The notes under the pieces were generated by a model. It made no database searches and was not told the origin of the DNA. It saw nothing but the letters and a program-made list of their open reading frames with translations. This document shows positions 49,587 through 59,263 of a stretch of DNA of 64,000 bases, one piece after another. Within the stretch, counting starts at the first letter, position 1; the number at the start of each line of letters is the position of its first letter. Source of the DNA: Azospirillum ramasamyi (lineage in GTDB: Bacteria > Pseudomonadota > Alphaproteobacteria > Azospirillales > Azospirillaceae); NCBI RefSeq assembly GCF_003233655.1, contig NZ_CP029829.1:2304978-2368977 (forward strand). Direction: 5' to 3'. Both the position numbers and the translations under genes were made by a program.

Positions 49587-49594
49587 CCGGCGGG

Positions 49595-50434
49595 ATGCCT
49601 CCTGAAAGCCCCGGCGGGCGCGCCGGGGCTTTTCCGTTGTCGAAGCTGCGTGCGCTCGCCTCCTTCCTCAGCGGCGCCGCCATCGGCACGCTGGGCGGGC
49701 TGATCGGGCTGGGCGGGGCCGAGTTCCGGCTGCCGCTGCTGATCGGCGCCTTCCGCTTCGCGGCACTCGACGCCATCATCCTGAACAAGGCGATGAGCCT
49801 CGTCGTCGTCGCCGCCGCCCTTCCCTTCCGGGCCGGAACGGTGCCGCTCGGCCTCGTCGCCGACAATTGGGCGGTGATCGCCAACCTGCTGGCCGGCAGC
49901 CTGCTCGGCGCCTGGGCCGGGGCGGGCTGGGCGATGCGGATGGACGCCGCCCGGCTGCACCGGGTGATGGCCCTGCTGCTGGTGCTGATCGCCGGCGCCC
50001 TGCTGTTCGGCCATGGCATGCCGGGAGGCGGCCCGGAAGGAACCGGGCCGGCGCTGGACGGGATGGCGCTGGCCGCCGCCGGAACCGCCGCCGGCTTCGC
50101 CATCGGCGTCGTCGCCTCCATCCTGGGCGTGGCCGGCGGCGAGCTGCTGATCCCGACGCTGGTCCTTCTGTTCGGCGTCGACCTGAAGCTGGCGGGCAGC
50201 CTGTCCCTGGCGGTCAGCCTGCCCACCATGATCGCCGGCTTCTCCCGCTACGCCCGCGACCGCAGCCTGTCGGTTCTGGCCCGCAACCGCGCATTCGTGC
50301 TGCTGATGGCGGCGGGATCGCTGACCGGCGCATTCATCGGCGGCCGGCTGCTGGGCATCGTGCCGGAGCCGGTGCTGCTGCCGGCCCTGTCGGCGATCCT
50401 GCTGCTCTCCGCCGCCAAGATGTGGCGGCACTGA
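49595..50434 (+). CDS. Sulfite exporter TauE/SafE family permease (start uncertain)
   Basis: The product of up to 279 residues has eight or so hydrophobic segments with the TauE/SafE glycine patterns GTLGGLIGLGGAEFRLP and GVVASILGVAGGELLIPTLVLLFGVDLKLAGSLS. The family moves sulfite, sulfonates or similar anions. The ATG at 49595 would make the first 14 residues come from the terminator of the previous gene, so the true start may be the TTG at 49637, giving a 265-residue protein, though that codon has no clear ribosome site. Confidence 0.8.
   Translation: MPPESPGGRAGAFPLSKLRALASFLSGAAIGTLGGLIGLGGAEFRLPLLIGAFRFAALDAIILNKAMSLVVVAAALPFRAGTVPLGLVADNWAVIANLLAGSLLGAWAGAGWAMRMDAARLHRVMALLLVLIAGALLFGHGMPGGGPEGTGPALDGMALAAAGTAAGFAIGVVASILGVAGGELLIPTLVLLFGVDLKLAGSLSLAVSLPTMIAGFSRYARDRSLSVLARNRAFVLLMAAGSLTGAFIGGRLLGIVPEPVLLPALSAILLLSAAKMWRH
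49605..49634 (+). terminator. Intrinsic terminator after the NDUFA9-like gene
   Basis: AAAGCCCCGGCG (49605-49616) pairs perfectly with CGCCGGGGCTTT (49621-49632) around a 4-base loop, followed by TT. It lies just 18 bp after the stop and overlaps the possible N-terminus of the next open frame. Confidence 0.8.
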
Positions 50435-50446
50435 CGGGGCCGGCGG

Positions 50447-50534
50447 GGTTCGGACATGGTTTCCGCCCGGTTCGGACATGGTTTCCGCCCGGTGCGGGCA
50501 TGGTTCCTGCCCGGTGCGGGCATGGCTAGCCTGC
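50447..50534 (+). repeat. Tandem array of four 22-bp repeats
   Basis: Copies start at 50447, 50469, 50491 and 50513. The first two are identical (GGTTCGGACATGGTTTCCGC then CC), the third (GGTGCGGGCATGGTTCCTGC then CC) differs at a few bases, and the fourth is diverged at its end. The array fills most of the gap between the permease and the MFS gene and contains no gene. Confidence 0.85.
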
Positions 50535-50601
50535 CCCTTCCCTGCTTGATTTCCCCGCCGGCCACCGTCATGTCGGCAGTTCAACAGCGACTGGACGGAC
50601 G

Positions 50602-51789
50602 ATGACAGGGGCAGAGGATATCCGCGGCGGCGCGGGCCGGGTGATGGAACAGGCCGCCGCCGCGCGCTTGGCAACCGTCACCGCCTTCTTCCTGAACGGC
50701 ACCGTCTTCGGCGTCTGGGCGACCCAGATCCCGCTGTTGAAGAACCGGCTCGACCTCAGCCCCGCCGTGCTGGGGGTGGCGCTGCTCTGCCTCGCCGTCG
50801 GCGCGCTGACCGCGATGGTCGCCAGCGGGCCGCTGCTCGCGCGGCTGGGCAGCGCCCCGGTGACGCGGGTGACCGCCCTGCTGTTCGCCGCCTTCCTGCC
50901 CCTGCCGTCGCTGGTGCCGGACGTGGTGACGCTGTGCATCGTGCTGGCGCTGTTCGGCGCCTCGGGCGGCACCATGGACGTCGCCATGAACGCCCAGGGC
51001 GCGCTGGTGGAGCGGCGGCTCGGCCGGCCGATCATGTCCTCGCTGCACGGGATGTGGAGCCTCGGCGGGCTGACGGGTGCGGCGCTGGGCGGGCTTCTGC
51101 TGCCGCTGATGGCGCCGGCGGCGCAGGCCGCGCTGGTGTCGGTCGGGCTGGTCGCGCTGTTCCTGGCCCTGCAGGGCCGCTTCCTGCCCGACCGCAACGC
51201 CTCGGCCGGCGGGCTGGTCCTGCCCGACCGCAAGACCCTGTTTCTCGGCCTGCTCGCCGCCCTGTCCTTCATGAGCGAGGGCGCCATCCTGGACTGGAGC
51301 GCCATCCACCTGCGCGACGATCTGGGCGCCCCGGCCTCGCTCGCCGGCATGGGGTTCGGCGTGTTCTGCGCCGCGATGGCGGTGGGACGCTTCAGCGGCG
51401 ACCGGCTGCGCCACCGCTTCGGCGGGGCGACGCTGATGAGCGGCGGCAGCCTGCTGGCCGCGGCCGGGCTGGGCCTGGTTCTGGCCGCCGGCTGGGTGGC
51501 GGATGGATCGCCGCTGCTGGCGATGGCCGGATTCGGGCTGACCGGGATCGGCCTGTCGAACATCGTCCCGGTGCTGTTCAGCACGGCCGGCGCGGTGGAG
51601 AGCGGCCGGGCCGACCATGCCGTCGCCGCGGTGTCCACCATGGGCTACACCGGCGTGCTGGCCGGCCCGCCGCTGGTCGGCTTCATCGCCCAGGCCACCA
51701 GCCTCGCCACCGCCTTCGCCCTGATGGCCGTACTCGCCCTGTTCGTGGCGGTCGCCGCGGCGCGGGCGGTGCCGCGGCAGGCCGCTTGA
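50602..51789 (+). CDS. MFS transporter
   Basis: The 395-residue protein has about twelve membrane helices. Sequence such as FFLNGTVFGVWATQIPLLKNRLDLS and GASGGTMDVAMNAQGALVE resembles the FucP/YbjJ-like branch of the major facilitator superfamily (sugar or drug efflux types). The substrate is unknown. The ATG at 50602 lies well for the first helix. It converges on uppP with 3 bp between stops. Confidence 0.85.
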   Translation: MTGAEDIRGGAGRVMEQAAAARLATVTAFFLNGTVFGVWATQIPLLKNRLDLSPAVLGVALLCLAVGALTAMVASGPLLARLGSAPVTRVTALLFAAFLPLPSLVPDVVTLCIVLALFGASGGTMDVAMNAQGALVERRLGRPIMSSLHGMWSLGGLTGAALGGLLLPLMAPAAQAALVSVGLVALFLALQGRFLPDRNASAGGLVLPDRKTLFLGLLAALSFMSEGAILDWSAIHLRDDLGAPASLAGMGFGVFCAAMAVGRFSGDRLRHRFGGATLMSGGSLLAAAGLGLVLAAGWVADGSPLLAMAGFGLTGIGLSNIVPVLFSTAGAVESGRADHAVAAVSTMGYTGVLAGPPLVGFIAQATSLATAFALMAVLALFVAVAAARAVPRQAA

Positions 51790-51792
51790 GGG

Positions 51793-52593
51793 TTACAGAT
51801 ACAGGAAGGCCAGCATGCCGGTGCCGATGGCGATGCGGTACCAGCCGAAGGGGGTGAAGCCGTAGCGGCCGACGAAATCGACCAGCGTCTTCACCACCAG
51901 CGCCGCGGCGATGAAGGCGGTGACGAAGCCGACCAGGATCAGCAGGCCGCTGTCCAAATTCATCACCGACCAGTTCTTGTAGAGGTCGTAGACGGTGGCG
52001 CCGGCCATGGTCGGCACCGCCAGGAAGAAGGAGAACTCGGCCGCCGCCTTGCGGTCGACGCCCATCAGCAGGGCGCCCAGGATGCTGGCCCCCGACCGCG
52101 ACACGCCCGGCACCAGCGCCAGGCACTGGCAGAAGCCGATCTTCAGCGCCAGCGGGGCGGAGAAATTCTCGATCTGGTGATAGCGGGCGACCGGGATCAG
52201 GCGCTCCACCAGCAGGATGGCGATGCCGCCGACGATCAGGGCGATGCTGACCACCGTCGGGTTGAACAGCAGCGTCTTGATGACGCCGTGCAGCGCGGCG
52301 CCCAGCACCATCGCCGGCAGGAAGCCGATCAGCACCGCGCGCACGAAGCGCCGCGCGCCGGGATCATCCTTCAACCCTGTGGCGACATGCCACAGCCGAT
52401 GGAAATAGACGACGCAGATCGCCAGAATGGCGCCGAGCTGGATCACCACCTCGAACACCTTGCCGGGCGGACCCTGGAAGCCCAGCAACTCGTCCAGCAT
52501 GATGAGGTGCCCGGTCGAGGACACCGGCAGGAACTCGGTCAGGCCCTCCACCAGCCCCATCAGGGTGGCGTCCAGATATTGGTCGATCATCAT
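51793..52593 (-). CDS. uppP: Undecaprenyl-diphosphatase
   Basis: The 266-residue membrane enzyme has the BacA/UppP motifs GLTEFLPVSSTGHL near the N-terminus and GVSRSGASI about the middle, with around eight helices. It dephosphorylates undecaprenyl diphosphate for recycling in cell-wall synthesis and gives bacitracin resistance. The first of two adjacent ATGs (52593) is taken; the longer frame upstream has no homology. Confidence 0.95.
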   Translation of the reverse strand: MMIDQYLDATLMGLVEGLTEFLPVSSTGHLIMLDELLGFQGPPGKVFEVVIQLGAILAICVVYFHRLWHVATGLKDDPGARRFVRAVLIGFLPAMVLGAALHGVIKTLLFNPTVVSIALIVGGIAILLVERLIPVARYHQIENFSAPLALKIGFCQCLALVPGVSRSGASILGALLMGVDRKAAAEFSFFLAVPTMAGATVYDLYKNWSVMNLDSGLLILVGFVTAFIAAALVVKTLVDFVGRYGFTPFGWYRIAIGTGMLAFLYL

Positions 52594-52980
52594 CGCGGCA
52601 CGCAGCCTTCGGCAGGGTTGGATGTTGCGGTGCTTATAGCAGGCGCGGCCTGTGCTTGGCGACGGCGTGGGGTCGGTACCCCTATTTGCGAGATAGTCTC
52701 GTTTATGGACTAATTTTCTATCTCGTTTTTGCGATACCATACCGCACCGCTCACGCATTCCAGCCTTGCGGCAGAAAAGGTCAACAAAGCGTACCTATCG
52801 GTTCTTTTGTGCTTCCGCCGGCCCGACGCATGCGTTATATGACGAGCGTCCGCCACTTTGCGGACGTTCGATTTCAACCCAGCCGGTCGGCGTAGGCACA
52901 AGCCACAGCCCCCGGTCAGGCCCGGCAAGGCGATGTCCCCGCAGCAGACGACGGGGCCGCGAAGCGAAGGAGCAGACGTC
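52594..52980 (+). promoter_or_regulatory. Regulatory region upstream of gltD
   Basis: The 387 bp between uppP and gltD contain no gene and include an AT-rich part. CGAGATAG (52689-52696) is repeated inverted as CTATCTCG (52718-52725), a possible operator of 37 bp across. A stem CGTCCGC/GCGGACG (52847-52866) lies in the probable gltD leader. A TTATAT hexamer at about 52836 could be a -10 box. Confidence 0.45.
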
Positions 52981-54429
52981 ATGGCGAACCAGAAAATGTT
53001 GGGCTTCGTGCACACCGCGCAGAAGATGCCCGACAAGCGGTCCGCCGCCGACCGTCGCCAGGACTTCGCCGAGATCTACGCCCGCTTCAGCGACGAGCGC
53101 GCCGGCGAGCAGGCCAACCGCTGCTCGCAGTGCGGCGTTCCCTTCTGCCAGGTGCATTGCCCGGTCTCGAACAACATCCCGGACTGGCTGAAGCTGACCG
53201 CCGAGGGGCGTCTGGAGGAGGCTTACGAGGTCTCCCAGGCCACCAACAACTTCCCCGAGATCTGCGGCCGCATCTGCCCGCAGGACCGGCTGTGCGAGGG
53301 CAACTGCGTCATCGAGCAGTCCACCCACGGCGCCGTCACCATCGGCTCGGTCGAGAAGTACATCAACGACACCGCCTGGGAGAACGGCTGGGTCAAGCCG
53401 CGCAAGCCGGCCCGCGAGCTGGGCCTGTCGGTCGGCGTGATCGGCGCCGGCCCGGCCGGTCTCGCCGCCGCCGAGGAACTGCGCGCCAAGGGCTACGAGG
53501 TCCATGTCTACGACCGCTACGACCGCATGGGCGGCCTGCTGGTCTACGGCATCCCCGGCTTCAAGCTGGAGAAGGACGTCGTCGCCCGCCGCGTCCAGCG
53601 CCTGGCCGATGCCGGCGTCATCTTCCATTCCAACTTCGAGGTCGGCCGCGACGCCTCGCTGGCCGAGCTGCGCGAGCGCCACGTCACCATCCTGGTCGCC
53701 ACCGGCGTCTACAAGGCCCGCGACATCAAGGCCCCCGGCGCCGGCCTGAAGAACATCGTTCCGGCGCTGGAATACCTGACCACCTCCAACCGCGTCGGCC
53801 TGGGCGACTCCGTCGGCGCCTACAAGGACGGTTCGCTGAACGCCGCCGGCAAGAAGGTGGTCGTGCTCGGCGGCGGCGACACCGCGATGGACTGCGTGCG
53901 CACGGCGATCCGCCAGGGCGCCACCTCCGTCAAGTGCCTGTACCGCCGCGACCGCAAGAACATGCCGGGCTCGCAGCGCGAAGTGGCGCATGCCGAGGAG
54001 GAAGGCGTCGAGTTCGTCTGGCAGGCCGCTCCCGAGGGCTTCACCGGCGAGGACGTGGTGACCGGCGTCCGCGCCGTCCGCATCCACCTGGGCGTGGCCG
54101 ACGCCACCGGCCGCCAGACCCCGCAGGTGATCGAGGGCTCCGAGTTCACCGAGCCGGCCGACCTCGTCATCAAGGCGCTGGGCTTCGAGCCGGAGGATCT
54201 GCCGGGCATGTTCGGCGCGCCGGACCTGACCGTCACCCGCTGGGGCACTCTGCTGGTCGACCACCGCACCAAGATGACCAGCCTGGACGGCGTCTTCGCC
54301 GCCGGCGATATCGTCCGCGGCGCCTCCCTGGTGGTCTGGGCCATCCGCGACGGCCGCGACGCCGCCGAGGCGATGCACGCCTACGCCCAGACCGTCGGCG
54401 CGCCGAAGCTGGCCGTGGCCGCCGAGTAA
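52981..54429 (+). CDS. gltD: Glutamate synthase small (beta) subunit
   Basis: The 482-residue subunit feeds NADPH electrons to GltB for making glutamate from glutamine and 2-oxoglutarate. It has 4Fe-4S cysteines C48, C51, C56, C60 and C95, C99, C105, C109, the FAD motif GVIGAGPAG (about 152-160) and an NADPH motif VVLGGGDTAMDC near 297. From memory, it is nearly identical in many segments to the well-studied A. brasilense beta subunit. The ATG at 52981 (MANQKMLGFVHTAQ) has a GGAG site. Confidence 0.98.
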   Translation: MANQKMLGFVHTAQKMPDKRSAADRRQDFAEIYARFSDERAGEQANRCSQCGVPFCQVHCPVSNNIPDWLKLTAEGRLEEAYEVSQATNNFPEICGRICPQDRLCEGNCVIEQSTHGAVTIGSVEKYINDTAWENGWVKPRKPARELGLSVGVIGAGPAGLAAAEELRAKGYEVHVYDRYDRMGGLLVYGIPGFKLEKDVVARRVQRLADAGVIFHSNFEVGRDASLAELRERHVTILVATGVYKARDIKAPGAGLKNIVPALEYLTTSNRVGLGDSVGAYKDGSLNAAGKKVVVLGGGDTAMDCVRTAIRQGATSVKCLYRRDRKNMPGSQREVAHAEEEGVEFVWQAAPEGFTGEDVVTGVRAVRIHLGVADATGRQTPQVIEGSEFTEPADLVIKALGFEPEDLPGMFGAPDLTVTRWGTLLVDHRTKMTSLDGVFAAGDIVRGASLVVWAIRDGRDAAEAMHAYAQTVGAPKLAVAAE

Positions 54430-54456
54430 GGCCGCCTTATCAAAAAAAGCGGCAGT

Positions 54457-54508
54457 CCCCTCCCCCGCGATCGGGCCGGCCCTTGGCCGGCCGAGGGCGG
54501 GGGAGGGC
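54457..54508. repeat. Large CCCTCCCCCGC palindrome between gltD and gltB
   Basis: A nested palindrome pairs 54457-54468 with 54497-54508, and inside it GGGCCGGC with GGCCGGCC. It lies in the 185-bp gap of the gltD-gltB operon and could lessen or stabilise the downstream message. Confidence 0.55.
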
Positions 54509-54614
54509 CAGGGAGGGGGTCGTTCGCCCTCTCCGCATCAGAACCACCGTCTACCCCAGGGGGCCATCCCTTCCGCCCCCCAGGTCAACGTCCAGACTGT
54601 GAAAGGGTCGTTCC

Positions 54615-57600
54615 ATGACCACCGAGTTGAACCAGGGTGAGCAGTTCGTCGCCGATTTCCGCGCCAACGCCGCGGCGCTGACCACTGCGCACGCCTACAA
54701 TCCGGCCGACGAGCACGACGCCTGCGGCGTCGGCTTCATCGCCGCGATCGACGGCAAGCCCCGCCGCTCGGTGGTCGAGAAAGGCATCGAAGCCCTGAAG
54801 GCGGTCTGGCACCGCGGCGCGGTTGACGCCGACGGCAAGACGGGCGACGGCGCCGGCATCCATGTCCAGGTGCCGCAGAAGTTCTTCAAGGACCACGTCA
54901 AGGTCATCGGCCACACCCCGCCGGAGAACAACCTGGCGGTCGGCCAGGTCTTCCTGCCGCGCATCAGCCTGGACGCCCAGGAAGCCTGCCGCTGCATCGT
55001 CGAAACCGAGATCCTGGCCTTCGGCTACTACATCTACGGCTGGCGTCAGGTGCCGATCAACGTCGACATCATCGGCGAGAAGGCCAACGCGACCCGGCCC
55101 GAGATCGAGCAGATCATCATCGGCAACAGCAAGGGCGTGTCGGACGAGCAGTTCGAGCTCGACCTCTACATCATCCGCCGCCGCATCGAGAAGGCGGTGC
55201 ATGGCGAGCAGATCAACGACTTCTACATCTGCTCGCTGTCGGCCCGTTCGATCATCTACAAGGGCATGTTCCTCGCCGAACAGCTGTCCACCTTCTACCC
55301 GGACCTGACCGACGACCGCTTCGAGTCGTCCTTCGCCATCTACCACCAGCGCTATTCGACCAACACCTTCCCGACCTGGCCGCTGGCCCAGCCCTTCCGC
55401 ATGCTCGCCCACAACGGCGAGATCAACACGCTGAAGGGCAACGTCAACTGGATGAAGGCGCACGAGACCCGCATGGAGCATGCGGTGTTCGGCACCCACA
55501 TGGCGGACCTGAAGCCGGTGATCGGCGTCGGCCTGTCGGACTCGGGCGCGCTGGACTCGGTGTTCGAGGTGATGGTCCGCGCCGGCCGCAGCGCGCCGAT
55601 GGTCAAGATGATGCTGGTGCCGCAGGCGCTGACCAGCTCGCAGACCACGCCGGAAAACCACAAGGCCCTGATCTCCTACTGCAACTCGGTGATGGAGCCG
55701 TGGGACGGCCCGGCCGCGCTGGCGATGACCGACGGCCGCTGGGTCGTCGGCGGCATGGACCGCAACGGCCTGCGCCCGATGCGCTACACCATCACCGCCG
55801 ACGGCCTGATCATCGGCGGTTCCGAGACCGGCATGGTCAAGATCGAGGAGAACCAGGTGATCGAAAAGGGCCGCCTCGGCCCGGGCGAGATGATCGCCGT
55901 CGATCTCCAGGCGGGCAAGCTGTTCACCGACCGTGAGCTGAAGGACCATCTGGCCAGCCAGAAGCCCTGGGGCCAGTGGGTCAAGAACACCACGCATCTG
56001 GACGAGCTGGTGAAGTCCGCCTCGCTGAAGGGCGAGCCGTCGGAGATGGAGAAGGAGGAGCTGCGCCGCCGCCAGATGGCCTTCGGCCTCGCCATGGAAG
56101 ACATGGAGCTGATCCTCCACCCGATGGCGGAGGACGGGAAGGAAGCCATTGGCTCGATGGGCGACGACAGCCCGATCGCCGTGCTGTCCGACAAGTACCG
56201 CGGCCTGCACCACTTCTTCCGCCAGAACTTCTCCCAGGTCACCAATCCGCCCATCGACAGCTTGCGCGAGCGCCGGGTGATGAGCCTGAAGACGCGCCTC
56301 GGCAACCTCGGCAACATCCTGGACGAGGATGAGAGCCAGACCCGGTTGCTGCAACTCGACAGCCCGGTGCTGACCACCGCCGAATTCCACGCCATGCGTG
56401 AGTATATGGGCGACACCGCGGCGGTGATCGACGCCACCTTCCCGGCCGATGCCGGCCCCGACGCCCTGCGCGACGCGCTGCGCCGCATCCGCCAGGAGGC
56501 GGAGGACGCCGTGCGCGGCGGCGCCAACCACGTCATCATGACCGACGAGGCGATGGGTCCGACCCGCGCCGCCATCCCGGCGATCCTGGCGACCGGTGCG
56601 GTCCACACCCACCTGATCCGCTCCAACCTGCGCACCTTCACCTCGCTGAACCTGCGCACGGCGGAATGCCTGGACACCCATTACTTCGCGGTGCTGATCG
56701 GTGTCGGCGCCACCACCGTCAACGCCTATCTCGCCCAGGAAGCGGTGGCCGAGCGCCAGCGCCGCGGCCTGCTCGGCTCGCTGTCGCTGGAAAAGGCGAT
56801 GACGAACTACAAGAAGGCCATCGACGACGGCCTGCTGAAGATCATGTCCAAGATGGGCATCTCGGTCATCAGCAGCTATCGCGGCGGCGGCAACTTCGAG
56901 GCCATCGGCCTCAGCCGCGCCCTGGTCGCCGAGCATTTCCCGGCGATGGTCAGCCGCATTTCCGGCATCGGCCTGAACGGCATCCAGAAGAAGGTGCTGG
57001 AGCAGCACGCGCTGGCCTATGCCGGCGAGGCGCTGCCGCTGCCGGTCGGCGGCTTCTACCGCTTCCGCAAGTCGGGCGACCGCCATGGCTGGGAGGGTGG
57101 GATCATCCACACCCTGCAGCAGGCCGTCACCAACGACAGCTACACCACCTTCAAGAAGTATTCGGAGCAGGTGAACAAGCGGCCGCCGATGCAGCTGCGC
57201 GACCTGCTGGAGTTCCGCACCACCAAGGCCGCCGTCCCGGTGGACGAGGTGGAGAGCATCACCGCCATCCGCAAGCGCTTCATCACGCCGGGCATGTCGA
57301 TGGGCGCCCTGTCGCCCGAGGCGCACGGCACGCTGAACGTCGCCATGAACCGCATCGGCGCCAAGTCCGACTCGGGCGAGGGCGGCGAGGATCCGGCGCG
57401 CTTCCGCCCGGACAAGAACGGCGACAACTGGAACTCCGCCATCAAGCAGGTGGCGTCGGGCCGCTTCGGCGTCACCGCCGAATACCTGAACCAGTGCCGC
57501 GAGCTGGAGATCAAGGTCGCCCAGGGCGCCAAGCCCGGCGAGGGCGGCCAGCTGCCCGGCTTCAAGGTGACGGAGATGATCGCGCGGCTGCGTCACTCGA

Positions 57601-59162
57601 CGCCGGGCGTCATGCTGATCAGCCCGCCGCCGCACCACGACATCTACTCGATCGAGGATCTGGCCCAGCTCATCTATGACCTGAAGCAGATCAACCCGGA
57701 CGCCAAGGTCACGGTGAAGCTGGTCAGCCGGTCGGGCATCGGCACCATCGCCGCCGGCGTGGCCAAGGCCAACGCCGACATCATCCTGATCTCCGGCAAC
57801 TCCGGCGGCACCGGCGCCAGCCCGCAGACCTCGATCAAGTTCGCCGGCCTGCCCTGGGAGATGGGCCTGTCGGAGGTGCATCAGGTCCTGACGCTGAACA
57901 AGCTGCGCCACCGCGTGCGGCTGCGCACCGACGGCGGCCTGAAGACCGGCCGCGACATCGTCATCGCCGCCATGCTGGGCGCGGAAGAGTTCGGCATCGG
58001 CACCGCCAGCCTGATCGCCATGGGCTGCATCATGGTCCGGCAGTGCCATTCCAACACCTGCCCGGTCGGCGTCTGCGTCCAGGACGAGAAGCTGCGCGAG
58101 AAGTTCGTCGGCACGCCGGAGAAGGTCGTCAACCTCTTCACCTTCCTGGCCGAGGAGGTCCGCGAGATCCTGGCCCGCCTGGGCTTCCGCTCGCTGAACG
58201 AGGTGATCGGCCGCACCGACCTGCTGCATCAGGTCAGCCGCGGCGGCGCCCACCTGGACGACCTCGACCTCAACCCGCTGCTGGCCCAGGCCGATCCGGG
58301 CGAGAACGCGCGCTACTGCACGCTGCAGGGCCGCAACGAGGTGCCGGACACGCTGGACGCCCGCATCGTCGCCGATGCCCGCCCGCTGTTCGAGGAAGGC
58401 GAGAAGATGCAGCTCGCCTACAACGCCCGCAACACGCAGCGCGCCATCGGCACGCGGCTGTCCTCGATGGTGACGCGGAAGTTCGGGATGTTCGGGCTGC
58501 AGCCCGGCCACATCACGGTGCGCCTGCGCGGCACCGCCGGCCAGTCGCTGGGCGCCTTCGCGGTCCAGGGCATCAAGCTGGAGGTGATGGGCGACGCCAA
58601 CGACTATGTCGGCAAGGGCCTGTCGGGCGGCACCATCGTGGTCCGTCCGGCCACCAGCAGCCCGCTGGAGTCGAACAGGAACACCATCATCGGCAACACG
58701 GTGCTGTACGGCGCCACCGCCGGCAAGCTGTTCGCCGCCGGCCAGGCGGGCGAGCGGTTCGCGGTGCGCAACTCCGGCGCCACCGTGGTGGTGGAGGGCT
58801 GCGGCTCCAACGGCTGCGAGTACATGACGGGCGGCACGGCGGTCATCCTGGGCAAGGTCGGCGACAACTTCGCCGCCGGCATGACCGGGGGCATGGCCTA
58901 CCTGTACGACCCGGAGGACTCGCTGCCGCTGCACATCAACGAGGAGAGCGTGATCTTCCAGCGGATCGAGGTGCCCCATTACGAGGCCCAGCTCCGCGCC
59001 CTGATCGAGGAGCACGTCGCCGAGACGCAGAGCCGTTTCGCCGCCGAGATCCTCAACGACTGGCAGCGCGAGCTCGGCCACTTCTGGCAGGTGGTCCCGA
59101 AGGAGATGCTGCACCGTCTGGCCGTGCCGGTGACCCTGCCGCGCGCCATTCCGGCGGAGTGA
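54615..59162 (+). CDS. gltB: Glutamate synthase large (alpha) subunit
   Basis: The 1515-residue protein is the GltB alpha subunit. The N-terminal 36 residues are a propeptide cleaved before Cys37 (CGVGFIA), the glutaminase nucleophile. The glutamine amidotransferase domain (37 to about 430), central domain, FMN synthase domain (about 800-1230) and beta-helix (about 1260-1500) follow. The 3Fe-4S cysteines are C1138, C1144 and C1149, or 1102, 1108 and 1113 after cleavage, as in A. brasilense. It uses ammonia from glutamine to make glutamate. A strong terminator lies about 50 bp after the stop. Confidence 0.98.
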   Translation: MTTELNQGEQFVADFRANAAALTTAHAYNPADEHDACGVGFIAAIDGKPRRSVVEKGIEALKAVWHRGAVDADGKTGDGAGIHVQVPQKFFKDHVKVIGHTPPENNLAVGQVFLPRISLDAQEACRCIVETEILAFGYYIYGWRQVPINVDIIGEKANATRPEIEQIIIGNSKGVSDEQFELDLYIIRRRIEKAVHGEQINDFYICSLSARSIIYKGMFLAEQLSTFYPDLTDDRFESSFAIYHQRYSTNTFPTWPLAQPFRMLAHNGEINTLKGNVNWMKAHETRMEHAVFGTHMADLKPVIGVGLSDSGALDSVFEVMVRAGRSAPMVKMMLVPQALTSSQTTPENHKALISYCNSVMEPWDGPAALAMTDGRWVVGGMDRNGLRPMRYTITADGLIIGGSETGMVKIEENQVIEKGRLGPGEMIAVDLQAGKLFTDRELKDHLASQKPWGQWVKNTTHLDELVKSASLKGEPSEMEKEELRRRQMAFGLAMEDMELILHPMAEDGKEAIGSMGDDSPIAVLSDKYRGLHHFFRQNFSQVTNPPIDSLRERRVMSLKTRLGNLGNILDEDESQTRLLQLDSPVLTTAEFHAMREYMGDTAAVIDATFPADAGPDALRDALRRIRQEAEDAVRGGANHVIMTDEAMGPTRAAIPAILATGAVHTHLIRSNLRTFTSLNLRTAECLDTHYFAVLIGVGATTVNAYLAQEAVAERQRRGLLGSLSLEKAMTNYKKAIDDGLLKIMSKMGISVISSYRGGGNFEAIGLSRALVAEHFPAMVSRISGIGLNGIQKKVLEQHALAYAGEALPLPVGGFYRFRKSGDRHGWEGGIIHTLQQAVTNDSYTTFKKYSEQVNKRPPMQLRDLLEFRTTKAAVPVDEVESITAIRKRFITPGMSMGALSPEAHGTLNVAMNRIGAKSDSGEGGEDPARFRPDKNGDNWNSAIKQVASGRFGVTAEYLNQCRELEIKVAQGAKPGEGGQLPGFKVTEMIARLRHSTPGVMLISPPPHHDIYSIEDLAQLIYDLKQINPDAKVTVKLVSRSGIGTIAAGVAKANADIILISGNSGGTGASPQTSIKFAGLPWEMGLSEVHQVLTLNKLRHRVRLRTDGGLKTGRDIVIAAMLGAEEFGIGTASLIAMGCIMVRQCHSNTCPVGVCVQDEKLREKFVGTPEKVVNLFTFLAEEVREILARLGFRSLNEVIGRTDLLHQVSRGGAHLDDLDLNPLLAQADPGENARYCTLQGRNEVPDTLDARIVADARPLFEEGEKMQLAYNARNTQRAIGTRLSSMVTRKFGMFGLQPGHITVRLRGTAGQSLGAFAVQGIKLEVMGDANDYVGKGLSGGTIVVRPATSSPLESNRNTIIGNTVLYGATAGKLFAAGQAGERFAVRNSGATVVVEGCGSNGCEYMTGGTAVILGKVGDNFAAGMTGGMAYLYDPEDSLPLHINEESVIFQRIEVPHYEAQLRALIEEHVAETQSRFAAEILNDWQRELGHFWQVVPKEMLHRLAVPVTLPRAIPAE

Positions 59163-59210
59163 CGAAGACTTCCCCGCCCCGCCCTCACCGGCGGGGCGGC
59201 GGGCAGACAT

Positions 59211-59250
59211 GAAAACGGCGCGCCATCCGGCAGGACGGCGCGCCGTTTTC
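59211..59250. terminator. Bidirectional intrinsic terminator between gltB and the GNAT gene
   Basis: GAAAACGGCGCGCC (59211-59224) pairs perfectly with GGCGCGCCGTTTTC (59237-59250) around a 12-base loop. Each strand ends with a T-run, so it serves both converging genes. A weaker CCCCGCC-type hairpin lies just before it (59172-59201). Confidence 0.85.
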
Positions 59251-59263
59251 ATGTGGAGTTGCG

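Noticed and set aside
50447..50534. CRISPR array as an explanation for the 22-bp repeats
   Set aside because: The units follow each other without spacers.
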